A stretch of DNA of 64,000 bases from Rutidosis leptorrhynchoides (lineage: Eukaryota > Streptophyta > Magnoliopsida > Asterales > Asteraceae), in contig NC_092334.1 in assembly GCF_046630445.1 (NCBI RefSeq), forward strand, positions 108,201,001-108,265,000. Direction: 5' to 3'. Each line of letters begins with the position of its first letter. The first letter of the stretch is position 1. This document shows positions 15,667 through 28,269 of this stretch, in pieces. The notes under the pieces are model-generated. The model was not told the origin of the DNA and did no database searches. It worked only from the letters and a program-made list of their open reading frames with translations. Position numbers and translations under genes: made by a program.

Positions 15667-16577
15667 TGAAATGTCCCGTTCATATCGATTATAAACGTTT
15701 CATATTAATTGATTTCGTTGCAAGATTTTGACCTCTATATGAGATGTTTTTCAAAGACTGCATTCGATTTTTAAAAACAAACCATAACCTTTATTTTATT
15801 GATAAAGGTTTAAAAATGTTACGAAGATTAACAAATAATGATAATCTAAAATATAGCGTTTTCACACGACCATTACATAATGGTTTACAATAATATTACA
15901 CAACAACTTAAATCTTCGAATGCAGTGTTTAAACAATATTATACAAGCATTCAGACTCCAATCCTGTCTTTATTTACCATGCAACAGCGGAAGCTCTTAA
16001 TAATCACCTGAGAATAAACATGCTTAAAACGTCAACAAAAATGTTGGTGAGTTATAGGTTTAACCTATATATTTATCAAATTGTAATAATAGACCACAAG
16101 ATTTCATTTATTTAATAATCTTACACTCGCAAGTGTATAAAAATCATTCATATGATGAACACCTGGTAACCGACATTAACTTTAATGCATATAGCATATT
16201 CCCCGCATACTCGCAAGTATGTCATAAATTGGCAATCGCAATCACCATATAAATCGAAGTACTAATGCCATTCATAACTTGAATGGGGGTTGTTAGGCCC
16301 AATAGATCTATCTTTAGGATTAGCGTCAATTAGGGGCCATTTCTCTAATTCTTAGGCTACCAGACTTGAAGGGGCAATATTTGGTTTAATAATCCAACCA
16401 TAGAATGTAGTTTCGCGTACTTGTGTCTATTTTGTAAAACATTTATAAAGCTGCATGTATTCTCATCCCAAAAATATTAGATTTTAAAAGTGGGACTATA
16501 ACTCACTTTCACAAATTTTTCCTTCGTCGGAAAATAACACTTGGCCACTGGTCGATTCACGAACCTATAACAAATAT
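15667..16577 (-). repeat. Tekay-1 left (3') LTR, outer part
   Basis: Matches 42896 onward of the right LTR, with scattered substitutions. It is interrupted at 16577 by Athila and continues at 30770-33231. Excluding the insertion it is about 3,373 bp, against 3,278 bp for the right LTR; the difference is largely the (TA)n tract at 32938-33028. Confidence 0.92.
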
Positions 16578-18401
16578 TGATGTGCAAAACGTGGTATATG
16601 AATTATTGTATAAAATAGTATGAAAAAATACCGATTAAAGATTGCTACACACTAACGGGCAGTGTACCCGATCGTGTAGTAGTATAGACATTGGTAAAAT
16701 CCGTGTATCGTTCCAAAGATAGTATCTAAGTCAAATTAGGATTATAAACTAAAATGTGATTAACTAATAAAATTACAATTACAAGATATTTTGGTTTGCC
16801 ATTTTACGATGGGCGAATCAAGTGATGAATAAGATTAAAAGACAAAATTTTTGGTATTTTAAGTTTATGAAAGTAAAAAGATAGTTTTGATATCAAATTA
16901 AGGAAATATGCTCATCTAGACTTTTTACCCTTAATGTTCAATGTTATTTAGGATTAAGATCGGATTGATTGGTTATGTACGAGAACTAATTAATTGGTTC
17001 ACCAAGAGTAGTCTTGCGCAAACACTCAAACGTGATTACACGACGCAAGTGATGTTCTTATCATCTAAGACCTCCTACTTGTAATCAACTAATTCAACTA
17101 GTTTGAAGACTTGAAGAATGATCAAGTCAATGGTGTGTTGTACATGATCCACTCTTATATCAACTAATGGTTTAACTTAATTCATTCCCTTGGTCCGGTT
17201 AAATGCTCAATTCACCCAACCCAAGTAATTAACTAAGTGTTATAATAAGATCCCTATAAACGTCACTAGATAAGGCAAATCACTAACACATGTTAATTAA
17301 TAGAACTAGGTAATTGAAAGTGTGTATAACATATTCTAAGGAATTGGCCATTCTCCTAAATGATTACACATACTAATTAAGCTATTCCAAAGTATCTACA
17401 AGAGTCGTTCTTACATCCTTATGTAAATTAACCATTTGAACTCAACTTATCCCTTTTGGTAAAAGACGGATAAACACATGTCACTAGGTGTAAATCGATA
17501 CATTAATTTAACAAGATGATGTTTCTTAATCAAATGAACATATCAACTAGTTGAATTGAAAGGATTAAACTTAACAAGAATGGTTCTTGTATTCAAACAT
17601 CAAACTATCGTGCATAATAACAATCAATCAATAGTAAACATTCAATATTTCGGTTATTTATCTAGATGAACATAAAATGGACTAGCCAACAATCATGCTT
17701 GAAAACTTGAACAAAACAGTAACAAAGATAGAATTCATTGTAAATACAAGATTGACCTTTTAGGAGTAATCTTGGATGAAGTTCTTGAATGATCCGTGAT
17801 TTTTCAATGATTTAAGTGCATAAATGCACTTTGATAAGCCCAAGAATTACTTTGATTCGTATGTTTTAGTCACAGAGCAGAAAAGAAACTGGTGCCCCTT
17901 GAAATGAAGCTGGAAAGAGGTTTAAAAAGGCTGAACAGTGGTTAGAAAGTGGAGTGCGCAAACGCACAAAAGAGGGTGCGCGGTGCGCACTATTCACCTA
18001 CTATACTTTTGCTTTACAGCTCGATATCTCACGTTCAAATCTGTTGTACTGGTAAAAGTGCGCAGAGGGGTGCGCTGAGCGCACTACTGTGTGCGGCTCG
18101 CACATAGCTTGGCGTACTTTGGTTTTGGCCAAGAAGTCTTCTGATCAAAATATTGCATTGTGTGCTGCGCGCACATTTAGTGGTGCGCTGAGCGTACCCT
18201 ACTGTTCTTGGATTTCTGGTCTTGGTTTCGATCTCTGAGCAGTATCATACATAATCTTCCATATTTCTTCAAGTTTACAATGATTCTGGACTATATTACA
18301 ACAATATGAAATACAAACGGAAACATTATGTTTACATACGAGATAAACAACAATAGGACTCGATATTGCGACTAAAGATATGTCTAATTTAAGCAATATC
18401 A
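16578..18401 (-). repeat. Athila left (3') LTR
   Basis: 1,824 bp, plus-strand ends TGATGTGCAAAACG and AAGCAATATCA. About 17951-18200 holds a cluster of GC-rich palindromes (GTGCGCTGAGCGCAC type) that have lost several CpG sites compared with the right LTR. Confidence 0.93.
17951..18200. repeat. GC-rich palindrome cluster in Athila 3' LTR
   Basis: Multiple GTGCGC-N-GCGCAC inverted motifs in otherwise AT-rich DNA. Counterparts are at 30316-30565 (the other LTR) and 22349-22475 (internal spacer). Confidence 0.85.
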
Positions 18402-18416
18402 AAAGCCCCCACACTT
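18402..18416 (-). promoter_or_regulatory. Athila 3' polypurine tract
   Basis: On the minus strand AAGTGTGGGGGCTTT directly abuts the LTR start TGATATTGCTT. This is the expected plus-strand primer of Athila/Tat elements. Confidence 0.87.
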
Positions 18417-19857
18417 AACTCTTGTTTGTCCTCAAGCAAGTCTTGTCTCAAACATATTAATACAAACCATAAAATAGAAAACACACACATTTATTGGAGA
18501 ACACAATAATGGAAATCACACTCACACGATATAGTACACAATTTTACACTAGTCACACGTAGTACACAAAAACACACACATTATTTTGGAACACAAACTC
18601 ACGCTTTATGAACACATGTTTACACAATTGGAATACATACTCGTTGATGTACACACATAATTTATGAAACACACGTACACATTTGGATTGTTTGGGAGAG
18701 ACGAACTTCGGTGAAAGTTCTTTAAAAATTTGGATCCTTAGGGAAAATTGGATCTTTGAGAAAACGTTTTTAAGATTTTGAAAATGTCATTGCTAGTTTT
18801 TAAACTAGACACGTTTTTCGGTTTTAACCTCAAATTCCGATTGAGGGTAACTGAAAACCGAAATCTCAGTCAGCGTTTAGCAAGCTATTCGCCCCCATGA
18901 TTGTAGTATCATGGAACTCTTAACCGGGCGCCCCCTAACGCGATATAAATATCGGTCTTTCATGACAATTTGTACAATTTAGATCAAGGGTTAAAACTGC
19001 GAAGACTGAGCTATCGTTTGGGACAGATCCTGCTCCAGCTTATATACCGTAATCGGTTTTACACTGGATAGCTCCTTGGATTTACCCTACCAAGTTTATT
19101 TTCGGGTTTAAAAGTTCAAAACTTTCCCTTCCCACTGTACCTTTATATCGTGATATGATATTGGTATGAAATGATATAGTTTAGGAAGTTTGCTATATCA
19201 AGTAAGGTGAAATTCGGAAGACTTTACTTCCTTCAAGGATGGACTAGATGCATCCTTTCCGTTTAGTGACTTTTATTTCTTTTATTTTCAAGCCATATAT
19301 CATTTTAATTTTGCAAAATTTTGTGATAATAATTCGAAAAGATTAGTGAAATCCCCCACACTTGGCTTTTTCGCTAATACTTTTAGTTAAAAAAATTAAA
19401 ATTTCTTCATAAATAACAAAAATAAGCCAAGTTGCATACCCGAGTGAACCTCCCCCACACTTAAGATTAAGTAAAGTCCTCATTACTTAAAATCTGGAAA
19501 AATTTAAAAATGCACAAGGGCACTAGTGTGAAAAGAGTTCGAAAAACCTTGGTATAACGTCGGAGATCGTGAATCTTAGGTGAGCGATGGTGCTGAACTT
19601 AATGCCAGCATAAGAACATCGTTCATTCCTTGATCTCCATCACAAATTCCAATTTGATTGTACTTAGCTGAACTTAATGCCAACATCACTAAACCTTAAC
19701 AATAAGAAATAAACAAACACACAAAATAAAATAGATAAAAGTGGTGTATTCAACACAACCACCACAAACGTTAATCCTACAACATAAATATTCTAATTAT
19801 TACAAACCATTGTTTTAAAAGAAACTATTCTGAAAATTACCAAAATGTTACCAAATG
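18417..19857 (-). other. Athila 3' non-coding spacer with extra PPT-like motifs
   Basis: No ORF. Two further copies of the AAGTGTGGGGG motif lie at about 19352-19363 and 19451-19462 (minus strand). A run of ACACA-rich sequence spans about 18480-18680. The motifs at 18960-19110 show no recognisable fold or gene. Such long 3' spacers are usual in Athila/Tat elements. Confidence 0.7.
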
Positions 19858-19882
19858 TTACCAAATAGGGCATATGAGCCCT

Positions 19883-21420
19883 CTAATTATCACCAAAGAA
19901 GTTACCAAAAGGCCAGCCGGAGTAGGTGCCCGAACCATCATTCCTAGGTCTTCCCTGCGGGTATTGCTCTTCAAAGCGTCTTTGTGCATCTTGCATGGCC
20001 ACTTGTTCATCATATAACGGAGGACTAGGAATTCGGTTTGGTGTGTGGTAATAGGTTGAATGTTGGTAGGAAGTAGCATAATACTCTTGGGGGTTTTGTA
20101 TATACAATCCAACATTATGGCGAAGCCAATCGCCTCTATAATTCCCCCACCTTTGGTCATACCTTACTGCCCTATTATGCTCGCGCTGCTCTTCATGAAA
20201 TTGGTTAAATTGTTGCCTTTGTTCCTCATATTGGTTATCCCTATGTTGATAACCTACCCACATGTCATGAAAACCAGAAATAACTTCCTCAAACTCTTCT
20301 TCCCTTAACCTTTGTGTCCGCCTACGCCTTCGCCTTTGAGCTTGTGGTAACTCTTCTTCAGTTTCAGGTTCTTCCATGCGAACCTCTTCCTCCACATCAT
20401 ATCTTCCAACACCGCTACCACCCGCTTCATGATCATGGCCACGGGGCTGTACGTTTACCCTCAGAACAAATGGAATAAGCCTTTGATGATTATTATATTC
20501 CAAAAATTCTGCATTCAAATAATAAGTTTTGTTCAAAGGCTTCATTGTTGTACTGTTTGGAATTAACCGAGATAAATTGACACCAAAATGCCTAGCAATC
20601 TAGGTGATGTATTGCCCACCAACAATCTAATTCAACCCTCTATCTCCCCTTGAATTATCAAGATAACTCGCCAACGTGGATGGAATGTCGACACTACTTT
20701 TGTTGTAGATTTTGTCTACAAGAAAAACATCGAGACGTGTTACCTTATTTGTGCCATGTTTTCTTGCATTAAAAGTACATGCAACTAGTCGATGAATCAT
20801 TCTTTTATCTTTATTGGTTATATCAGTAAACTTGCTTCGGCTAGAGGAAAATTGAGTGTCGCTCATATCGTTCCAAAATGGGCGTGGATCATAGGAATCG
20901 TCATAATACTCGGATGACCGCAAATAAGCATTGAGTTGGTTATCATCAAGTTCTCCATATAGTCTGAATACTCGAGCAAGCTCAATTTGACTAAGTGCCT
21001 GATTGATCCCACCTAAATGAAATCTCATGAAGCTTTGATTTGTCGGGTCCATAATCAGATCAAAACGTAAAGACGCTATGAACTCTTTGCATAACTGTGG
21101 GTATATGACATCATTGAACCTCATAATTCGTTTCTATGCCCTGATTGTTATTAATCTGCCCGTTAAAATTTGGTATTTTACTTCCAACATTCTAGACACT
21201 CTATCATACTCCCGTGCTTCCACCAATAGAGCCGGGTCAAAATACCACGTTGCATCGCATGATTTGTCTGCCACCCAATTATAAGCACTTGCGTAATTCG
21301 GATGGTCTCGGATATAGGCTAACCAAAGCCTTGGGGGTCATTTTGATCCGGTGATTGTTATCGTCCTTCTGGTGAAGAATGTCGTTCATTTGGTGGAGAA
21401 TGTTGTTCATCTTCAGAAGA
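19883..21420 (-). pseudogene. ATHILA ORF (env-position protein) of the Athila element, broken
   Basis: Located 3' of the integrase, where Athila elements carry an additional ORF (ATHILA/ORF1 family, sometimes called env-like). The central frame 21124-20627 has VIYPQLCKEFIASLRFDL, FHLGGINQALSQIELARVFR and RMIHRLVACTFNARKHGTNK, typical of that family. Upstream, a frame with CDATWYFDPALLVEAREYD leads into it after one TAG. Downstream, the frame 20545-19883 is acidic, then Arg-rich (QAQRRRRRRTQRLREEE), then Gln/Tyr-rich. Stops at about 21132 and around 20600 split it. I see no obvious signal peptide or transmembrane span, so membrane fusion function is unsupported. It is a decayed copy. Confidence 0.75.
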
Positions 21421-21424
21421 ATCT

Positions 21425-22651
21425 TGTTCTTCACGATACTGGTGTGAAGGCTCTTCTCGCTGTTGATTTCCCCTTGATCTAAAGTTGTACTGCACACATA
21501 AAACATACACCAAAACAAAAGAGGCGCATAGAAAATAGTATGCATTAGTGTGAGCTTGTCATAAATCAAGTATATGTTCAAAAATACATATAGCACATAA
21601 TTATGTTAATCATTCATGTAAACATTTTCTCAAAAGATCCAAGATTAACATAACTAGTCTAGCATTTTAAAAACCAAATTTGAACATGAACCTCATATCA
21701 TTCTCATCCTTTTAAGAAAACTATCACATTAGACACAAAGTAATGGAAACTTAACAATTTTCAAGCATTTATATCAATTAAGAACCAAAACATGCTAGAT
21801 TTCCAAAACATGAACCATGTCATGCTCAAAATGTGATACATACTTATTGGTACACAAATTATATCAAAACATTCACAAACACTTAGCTAGGAACCAAATT
21901 CAAAGCCAAAATTATGATTTAAAGTCTACATAAACCCTAGAATCATGAATATACACTAAAAACACAATGGACTATGATTTCAAGGCATACAAGACAATTA
22001 TAACAACCTAAAGCATGTTAATGTTTATAAAAATTATCAATTCAAGAAAACCCACATAAAGTTCTTAAACAATCCAAAAAATTAAGCATGAAATTGAAGT
22101 ATTGGAAAAAAAAATTAAGTGGAATCATATGAACATACCCTAGGCATCTTGAATTAGGCTTTGATTTGAGAAGAATTGGTTAAAATTGGAAGAATTGAAG
22201 TTATGGTTTGGAGTGTTTTAGTGAAAGAGAGAAATTGGATCTGCAATTATGGGTGATGAATGGACAGAAAACGAATGTGTGGTGTTAAAGAGGTGATAAA
22301 ATAGTGGACCCTACAAAAATTTGAAACAGATTCGAGCTAAATGGGAGAGTGCGCCGAGCGCACACCTAAGTAGTGTACGGCGCGCACTAGTGTTCCAAGT
22401 TGAAAAACCTACTGACCAATTTTTTGTGAAGTGCGCTGAACGCACATATGAGGGGTACGCGGCGCGCACATGTTGTCTTTCAGGTATTTTCGCGTTTGGT
22501 CAGTTCAGGAAGGTTGGTAACATATTGGTGAACGTAGTGGTATTCAACAAAAATTAAAAATCACTCAAAATCATTAAAAATCACGCAATCCTAATCCTAA
22601 CATTTGTGAAGTTTTAAAAGCGAGTCGCTTCACCCGACTCTCTCCCAAACT
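21425..22651 (-). other. Athila spacer between integrase and ATHILA ORF
   Basis: About 1.2 kb, AT-rich and without a credible gene. It contains GC-rich palindromes at 22349-22475 (GTGCGCCGAGCGCAC, GTGCGCTGAACGCAC and similar) matching those in the LTR. Small ORFs here are incidental. Confidence 0.65.
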
Positions 22652-23968
22652 TTAAGTAGCTTTGGGGTTGAAAACGAGGTTGACCTCATCTTCAATGTTC
22701 ATGGGTCCATCAACAGATAGTTTGACCCTGTGTCCGTTTACCTTAAACGTATCACCCTTCGCATTCCTTAATTCCACCGTTCCATATGGAAAAACCTTGT
22801 TAACAACAAATGGTCCCATCCATCGGGACTTGAGCTTGCCAGGGAAAAGTTTAAATCGTGAGTTGAATAACAAAACACGATCACCCTCTTTAAAATCTTT
22901 TGGATTCTTAAGACGATTATCATGCCAAACTTTGGTCTTTTCCTTGTATATGAGTGGGTTTTCATAGGCGTTATGTCTCAACTCATCCAAATCATTAATT
23001 TGGTTTAAACGTAAGTTTCCCGCTTCCTTTAGATCGAGATTACATATCTTAAGAGCCCAATATGTTGTGTGTTCTATCTCCAAAGGGAGATGACATGCTT
23101 TCCCATACACAAGGCGGTAAGGTGTGGTTCCAATAGGAGTTTTGTGAGCGATTCGAAATGCCCACAAAGCATCGTCAAGCTTCGTTGACCACACCTTAGG
23201 ATTGGATCCAACCGTTTTCTCAAGGATCCTTTTAAGTGCCCGATTCGTATTTTCAACTTGCCCACTTGTTTGTGGGTGATAAGATGTAGAAATTTTATGG
23301 GTTACCCCAGATCGTTTCAAAACCTTTTCTAATTGGGTGTTGCAAAAATGGGTACCACGATCATTAATTAAAGCTTTCGGGGTACCGAATCGGGAAAAAA
23401 GCTCTCTAAGAAAATTTATGACAACTCGTGCATCGTTAGTTGGGAGAGCCTTTGCCTCTACCCATTTTGACACGTAATCAACGACAACGAGTATGTATTG
23501 GTTAGAATTGGATTTTGGGAATGGTCCCATGAAATCTATGCCCCACATATCGAACACCTCACAAACTTGAACTATGTTTTGAGGCATTTCGTCTCTTTGA
23601 CTAATCTTTCCCGCCCTTTGGCAAGAATCACATGATTTACATATTTGGTGGGCATCCTTGAAGATGGTAGGACAATAAAAACCGGCCTCATAGACTTTTC
23701 TCCCCGTAATTTTGGGACCAAAGTGCCCACCCGTTGGACCAAGGTGACAATCAAGAAGAATTTGAATGCATTCCTTCCCCGAAGCACACCTGCGAATAAC
23801 TCCATCCGCACATCGCCTAAATAGATAAGGTTCTTCCCAAAAATAGTATTTTAGGTCACTAAAGAATTTCTTCCTTTTCTGATGTGACCAACCGGTTTCT
23901 AGGTACCCTCTAACAATGTAATTGGCGAAATTAACATACCACGGATCTTCCACCTTCTCTATTCGCAT
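22652..23968 (-). pseudogene. Athila integrase domain
   Basis: Integrase that inserts the cDNA into the genome. The 438-codon frame is open. It contains the zinc-binding H...H...CKSCDSC region (residues about 77-117). The catalytic core has MWGIDFMGPFPKS (first Asp), LINDRGTHFCNTQ (second Asp) and YHPQTSGQVENTNRALK (Glu). A C-terminal region follows with FKEGDRVLLFNSRFKLFPGKL and the GPFVVNKVFPYGTVEL motif. All three acidic residues are retained. It is part of the polyprotein but cut off from the RT/RNase H by a stop, so it is annotated as a pseudogene portion although this domain itself reads intact. Confidence 0.9.
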
Positions 23969-23989
23969 GAGGTATTCATCAGGAAAATC

Positions 23990-25561
23990 ATCTTTAATAC
24001 TCGATTCACGGAGTACTTCAAAATTGGGATTTTCAAGTCTAGAAAGATGGTCATCCGCGAGATTTTCGGCACCTTTCTTGTCCTTAATCTCGATATCAAA
24101 TTCTTACAAGAGCAAGACCCATCTTAGCAATCGATGTTTGGCATCCGGCTTAGAGAAAAGGTATTTCAATGCCGAATGATCGGTGAAGACAATTGTCTTT
24201 GATAGGACAAGATATGATCAAAATTTGTCAAAAGAAAAGACGATTGCAAGGAGCTCTTTTTCCGTTGTTGTGTAGTTTAATTGGGCTCCTTCTAAAGTTT
24301 TGCTTGCATAATAAATGAGTTGAAAACGTTTCTCAACCCGTTGGCCCAAAACTGAACTAACTACAAAATTCGATGCATCGCACATTAGCTCGAATGGTAA
24401 TGACCAATTTGGAGCTATGATTATTGGTGCGTTAACAAGTTTTTGTTTTAAAATGTTGAATGCCTTAGTGCATTCACTTGTGAAAACAAAGGGTGCATCT
24501 TTTTCGAGAAGTTTATTCAATGGTTTTGCAATTTTTGAAAAATCTTTAATAAATCGTCGGTAAAACCCGGCATGCCCAAGAAAACTTCTCACACCCTTCA
24601 CATTTGAAGGAGGTGGAAGGTTGGTAATGACGTCAACCTTTGCTGGATCCACCTGAATACCAACACTTGAGATTTTGTGCCCCAAGACAATGCCTTCTTT
24701 AACCATAAAGTGGCATTTCTCCCAATTTAGCACTAAGTTTGATTTCTCACACCTAATTAGCATTTTCTCCAAATTTAGAAGGCATGAATCGAAAGTGTCA
24801 CCGAAGACTGAAAAGTCATCCATGAACACCTCCATGCAATCTTCAATCATATCGTGGAAAATGTCCATCATGCACTTTTGGAATGTTGCAGGAGCATTAC
24901 ATAGACCAAAGGGCATTCGGCGGTATGAAAAGGTGTCATAGGGCCACGTGAAGGTAGTCTTTTCTTGATCCTTGGGGGAGATGGGAATTTGAAAGTACTC
25001 CGAAAAGCCATCTAGGAAACAATAAAAGCTATTTTTCGCTAGTCTCTCTAACATTTGATCAATGAATGGTAGCGGAAAATGGTCTTTTCTAGTGGCATCG
25101 TTTATTTTACGATAATCAATACAATCTCGCCACCTTATAACAGTTCGTGTAGTGATAAGCTCGTCTTTAGCATTTATGGTAACAGTTATACCACCCTTTT
25201 TAGGAACACAATGGACCGGGCTTATCCACGGACTATCTGAGATTGGGTAGATTAGACATGCATCTAACAATTTAATGATTTCCTTCTTGACAACATCTTG
25301 CATATGAGGATTTAGTCTCCTTTGACGTTGCACCACTAGTTTGGAATTTTCTTCCATTAAGATATTGTGAGTGCAATAAGAAGGACTAATTCCTTTTATA
25401 TCATGGATTTTCCATGCAATAGCTTGTTTGTGGGCCTGTAACAAGGAAACAAGACGTTCTTTTTCATGTTTAGAAAGAAGTGAGGAAATAATTACCGGAA
25501 GCTTCGAATCTTCCTGAAGAAAAGCGTACTCAAGATGATCAAGGATCAGCTTAAGCTCCAA
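23990..25561 (-). pseudogene. Athila reverse transcriptase and RNase H
   Basis: The 447-codon frame 25561-24218 covers RT and the start of RNase H. RT motifs: SPWISPVHCVPKKGG, RDCIDYRKINDATRKDHFPL, FLDGFSEYFQIPI, RRMPFGLCNAPATFQKCM and catalytic VFMDDFSVFG (the MDD form usual in Athila). After it come [20 protein letters not shown], then RNase H starting FELMCDASNFVVSSVLGQR and TTTEKELLAIVFSFDKF. A stop then interrupts RNase H; it resumes as [19 protein letters not shown] up to about 24000. Another stop precedes the integrase. Confidence 0.91.
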
Positions 25562-25615
25562 AATTGGAGGTTCCTCAATTGAGGGCTTACTCCGGTACTC
25601 GCTATCCTTGTTCAG

Positions 25616-25876
25616 TTATTCTAACTCCCCCTCAGTTGGTTCATACCCATTTGCCATCAATGTAGCCATCACATCCATTTCTTCTTCAGGAAATTCTTCA
25701 TCTCCACTCGCCAAATCGTATGTACCTTTTTCATCCGATTTAGGAAATTCTTGCAAGAACTCATAATGCGTTTCTATGCTTTGTATAAAATAACAAGTAT
25801 CATCTGAAGATTCAGGATATTTTAGTGACTTATCAATTGCAAAAGTTGCACTAGCTTCACCAATTCTAAGGGTCAA
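25616..25876 (-). pseudogene. Athila protease-RT linker
   Basis: An 86-codon frame, acidic at its C-terminus (ASGDEEFPEEEMDVMATLMA). It lies between protease and RT, as in other Athila polyproteins. A stop separates it from the protease frame at 26021. No catalytic motif. Confidence 0.6.
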
Positions 25877-26020
25877 CTCCTGATCATAAACATCAATGAC
25901 ACATCTAGCAGTTTTTAAAAATGGTTAACCCAAAATAATTGGTATTCTGTCATCAACTTCCATGTCTAAAACCACAAAGTCTGCCGGAAAAATCAGATTC
26001 CCGGTCTTAACTAACATATT

Positions 26021-26809
26021 CTATATTATTCCTCGAGGGAATTTTATAGAGCGATCAGCTAGTTGAATAGCCATTCGTGTGGTTTTGAGTTCCCCAGGGG
26101 CTAATTTAAGGTAAATCGAATAGGGCATCAAATTGATACTAGCCCCTAAATTGGCTAATGCCCTCATACAATCAAGGTCACCCATTAGACATGGAATAGT
26201 GAAATAACCCGGATCTTGAAGCTTTTCGGGAAGTGTGTTGGACACCAGCGCTGAACATCTAGCATTTAAAGTGACTGATGAAATGCTTTCCATCTTCTTG
26301 CGGTTTATAAGTAAGTCTTTTAAGAACTTAACATACTTGGGCATACCTATAATCACATCAATAAAAGGCATATTTATGTTAATTTGTTTAAACATATCTA
26401 GAAATTTTGACCTTTCGGCTTCGAGCCTTTCTTGTTGTTGCTTCCTTGGGTATGGGAGCGGTGGTTGACATGGCTTCACTACGGGTTTCTCCCGTTCTTC
26501 CTTCTCAACCACTTGTTCCGGCTCCTTAACCGGTTCATCATTTTTGTTCAACGGAACACTGAAATCAGAATCTTCGGGCATTATTGGAGCTTCATATGTT
26601 AGACCACTCCGTGTGGTGATAACATTGGCGTGCTCATTTTGGGGGTTCTTATTAGTATCGCCCGGTAAACTTCCTGGTTTTCTTTCACTAAGTAAACTAG
26701 CTAAACCACTCATTTTATTCTCCAAATTCTGAATTGCGGCTTGTTGGTTTTTGAATTGGTGTTCGTTTTTCTCGTTTGTTTGGCTTAACAAGATGGGTCT
26801 GAGATGCAA
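26021..26809 (-). pseudogene. Athila gag C-terminus and protease with D-to-N active site
   Basis: Frame 26809-26021 starts in the post-knuckle gag linker, continues through a Pro/Glu-rich linker (EPEQVVEKEEREKPVVKPCQ), and reaches FKQININMPFIDVIIGMPKY and the aspartic-protease core. The family signature around the active site is DLGASINLMP; here it reads NLGASINLMPYS, so the catalytic Asp is Asn (a G-to-A change in the sense strand). The protease would be inactive even if the frames were continuous. Frame breaks precede (about 26810-26885) and follow it. Confidence 0.85.
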
Positions 26810-26885
26810 TTAACTTCTCCAACAAACTCTCTATATTTGACTTTTTCTCTTTGTTTTGGGGTTTTTGATAGAAAACCGGAGATTG

Positions 26886-28112
26886 TTATTGGAACCCATT
26901 ACTTGACCCTTGTTGGTAATTGGAATTTTGACCTTGAGGGTTATATGGGTTGTTGAAGTTTCGGTTAAATTGGGTTCTTCCTTGAAATTGATTATTATTT
27001 CTTTGGCTTATGAAAGCCACTTCTTGTTTCTGAGCCATTGTTAAACCGGCATCACAATCTTTTTCTAAATGGAGACCACCGCAGTATTCACAACCTACCT
27101 TCATACTATGGATTTCCTTGGTGATCTTTTCCATGTTTCGAGCAACACCGTCTATTTTCACACTTAGGGAACTAAGGTCATCATAAGCACCGGCGCTTTG
27201 GACTTGAGCATGACTAGTAATTGGTCGTTCTTGATGCCACTCATGAGAATAATCGGCTTGCTTCTCGATTATCTCATAAGCTTCTTGTTCGGTTTTGTCC
27301 ATGAGTGAACCTCCGGCCGCTTGATCAATGAAAATTCGGGTTGCAACATCACAACCCTTGTAAAAGATTTGAACTTTTTGGAAGGTATCCAAACCATGGT
27401 TTGGACAACCTCTTAGCATTTTGGAAAATCGATTCCATGCTTCATACAAGGTTTCCATCGGCTTTTGACAAAATTGGGTAATTTCTTGTTGGAGTCTCGC
27501 GGACTTAGAAGCTGGAAAATATTTCTTAAAATTTTTTTCCAACATACCATCCCAAGTTTCTATCGTAGCATCGGGTAATGAATCTAACCAACTCCGTGCT
27601 TCCTCGTGGAGTATCCATGGGAAAAGTTTTAAAAATATGGCTTGATCAGTGTCCGATTGAAGTTTGAATAAAAGACATATCTCTTGAAAAAGACGAATAT
27701 GTTCGTTTGCATCTTCATTCGGACCACCACCAAATTGACATCTGTTGTTAATCATTTGGAGAATAGGTCCTTTTATTTCAAATTTTGCTTCACCTGTGGG
27801 CGGAATAATTGCACTTCCTTGTCCGGTTCGAGTTGCCTTCATCTTGGCCGCCATTGATTGTCTTGGTACCACCGGTCTTGCCTCTCCTTCCATTTCAAAA
27901 TTTGGAGGATGAACGAGTTCACCAAATTCAGAATATCTTGGCTTGGTTGTACTTGATTCTGAATCAAAAGTTTCTTGCTTTGATGAAGATTCAAAAAGTT
28001 CAAGTACTTCTTTTGGGATCCTACCAAGCTTTTTATCAGGTTCTATAAACGGTGTAAGTAATGGAGAATCTGAACTTCGGGTATATGGCATATGCAACCT
28101 AAAATCTGTCAA
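26886..28112 (-). pseudogene. Athila gag
   Basis: Capsid/nucleocapsid precursor. The 408-codon frame has the retrotransposon gag core: NEDANEHIRLFQEICLLFKL, FLKLFPWILHEEARSWLDSL, TIETWDGMLEKNFKKYFPAS, METLYEAWNRFSKMLRGCPN and HGLDTFQKVQIFYKGCD. A single zinc-knuckle-like element CEYCGGLHLEKDC follows. The Asn/Gln-rich C-terminal tail is typical. It lies directly downstream of the leader and PBS. The frame itself is intact but the polyprotein breaks immediately after it. Confidence 0.9.
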
Positions 28113-28245
28113 TCACACAACTAACGAAACTATTAAACGCACCGATTCTATAAGTTTAAAAATCAAAGACTATTAATAATTTAAAAAGAATTAAGAAACT
28201 ACTTAATCACAAATTAGTTAATAATTCTATTTTGACACAAAACTG

Positions 28246-28263
28246 TCCCCGGCAGCGACGCCA
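28246..28263 (-). promoter_or_regulatory. Athila primer-binding site, tRNA-Asp type
   Basis: On the minus strand TGGCGTCGCTGCCGGGGA, six bases inside the 5' LTR. Athila/Tat elements commonly use a tRNA-Asp primer with this sequence type. Confidence 0.87.
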
Positions 28264-28269
28264 AAAACT

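Noticed and set aside
19883..21420. Functional envelope protein in Athila
   Set aside because: No visible signal peptide or transmembrane span, and the frame is broken; only the family ORF can be supported.
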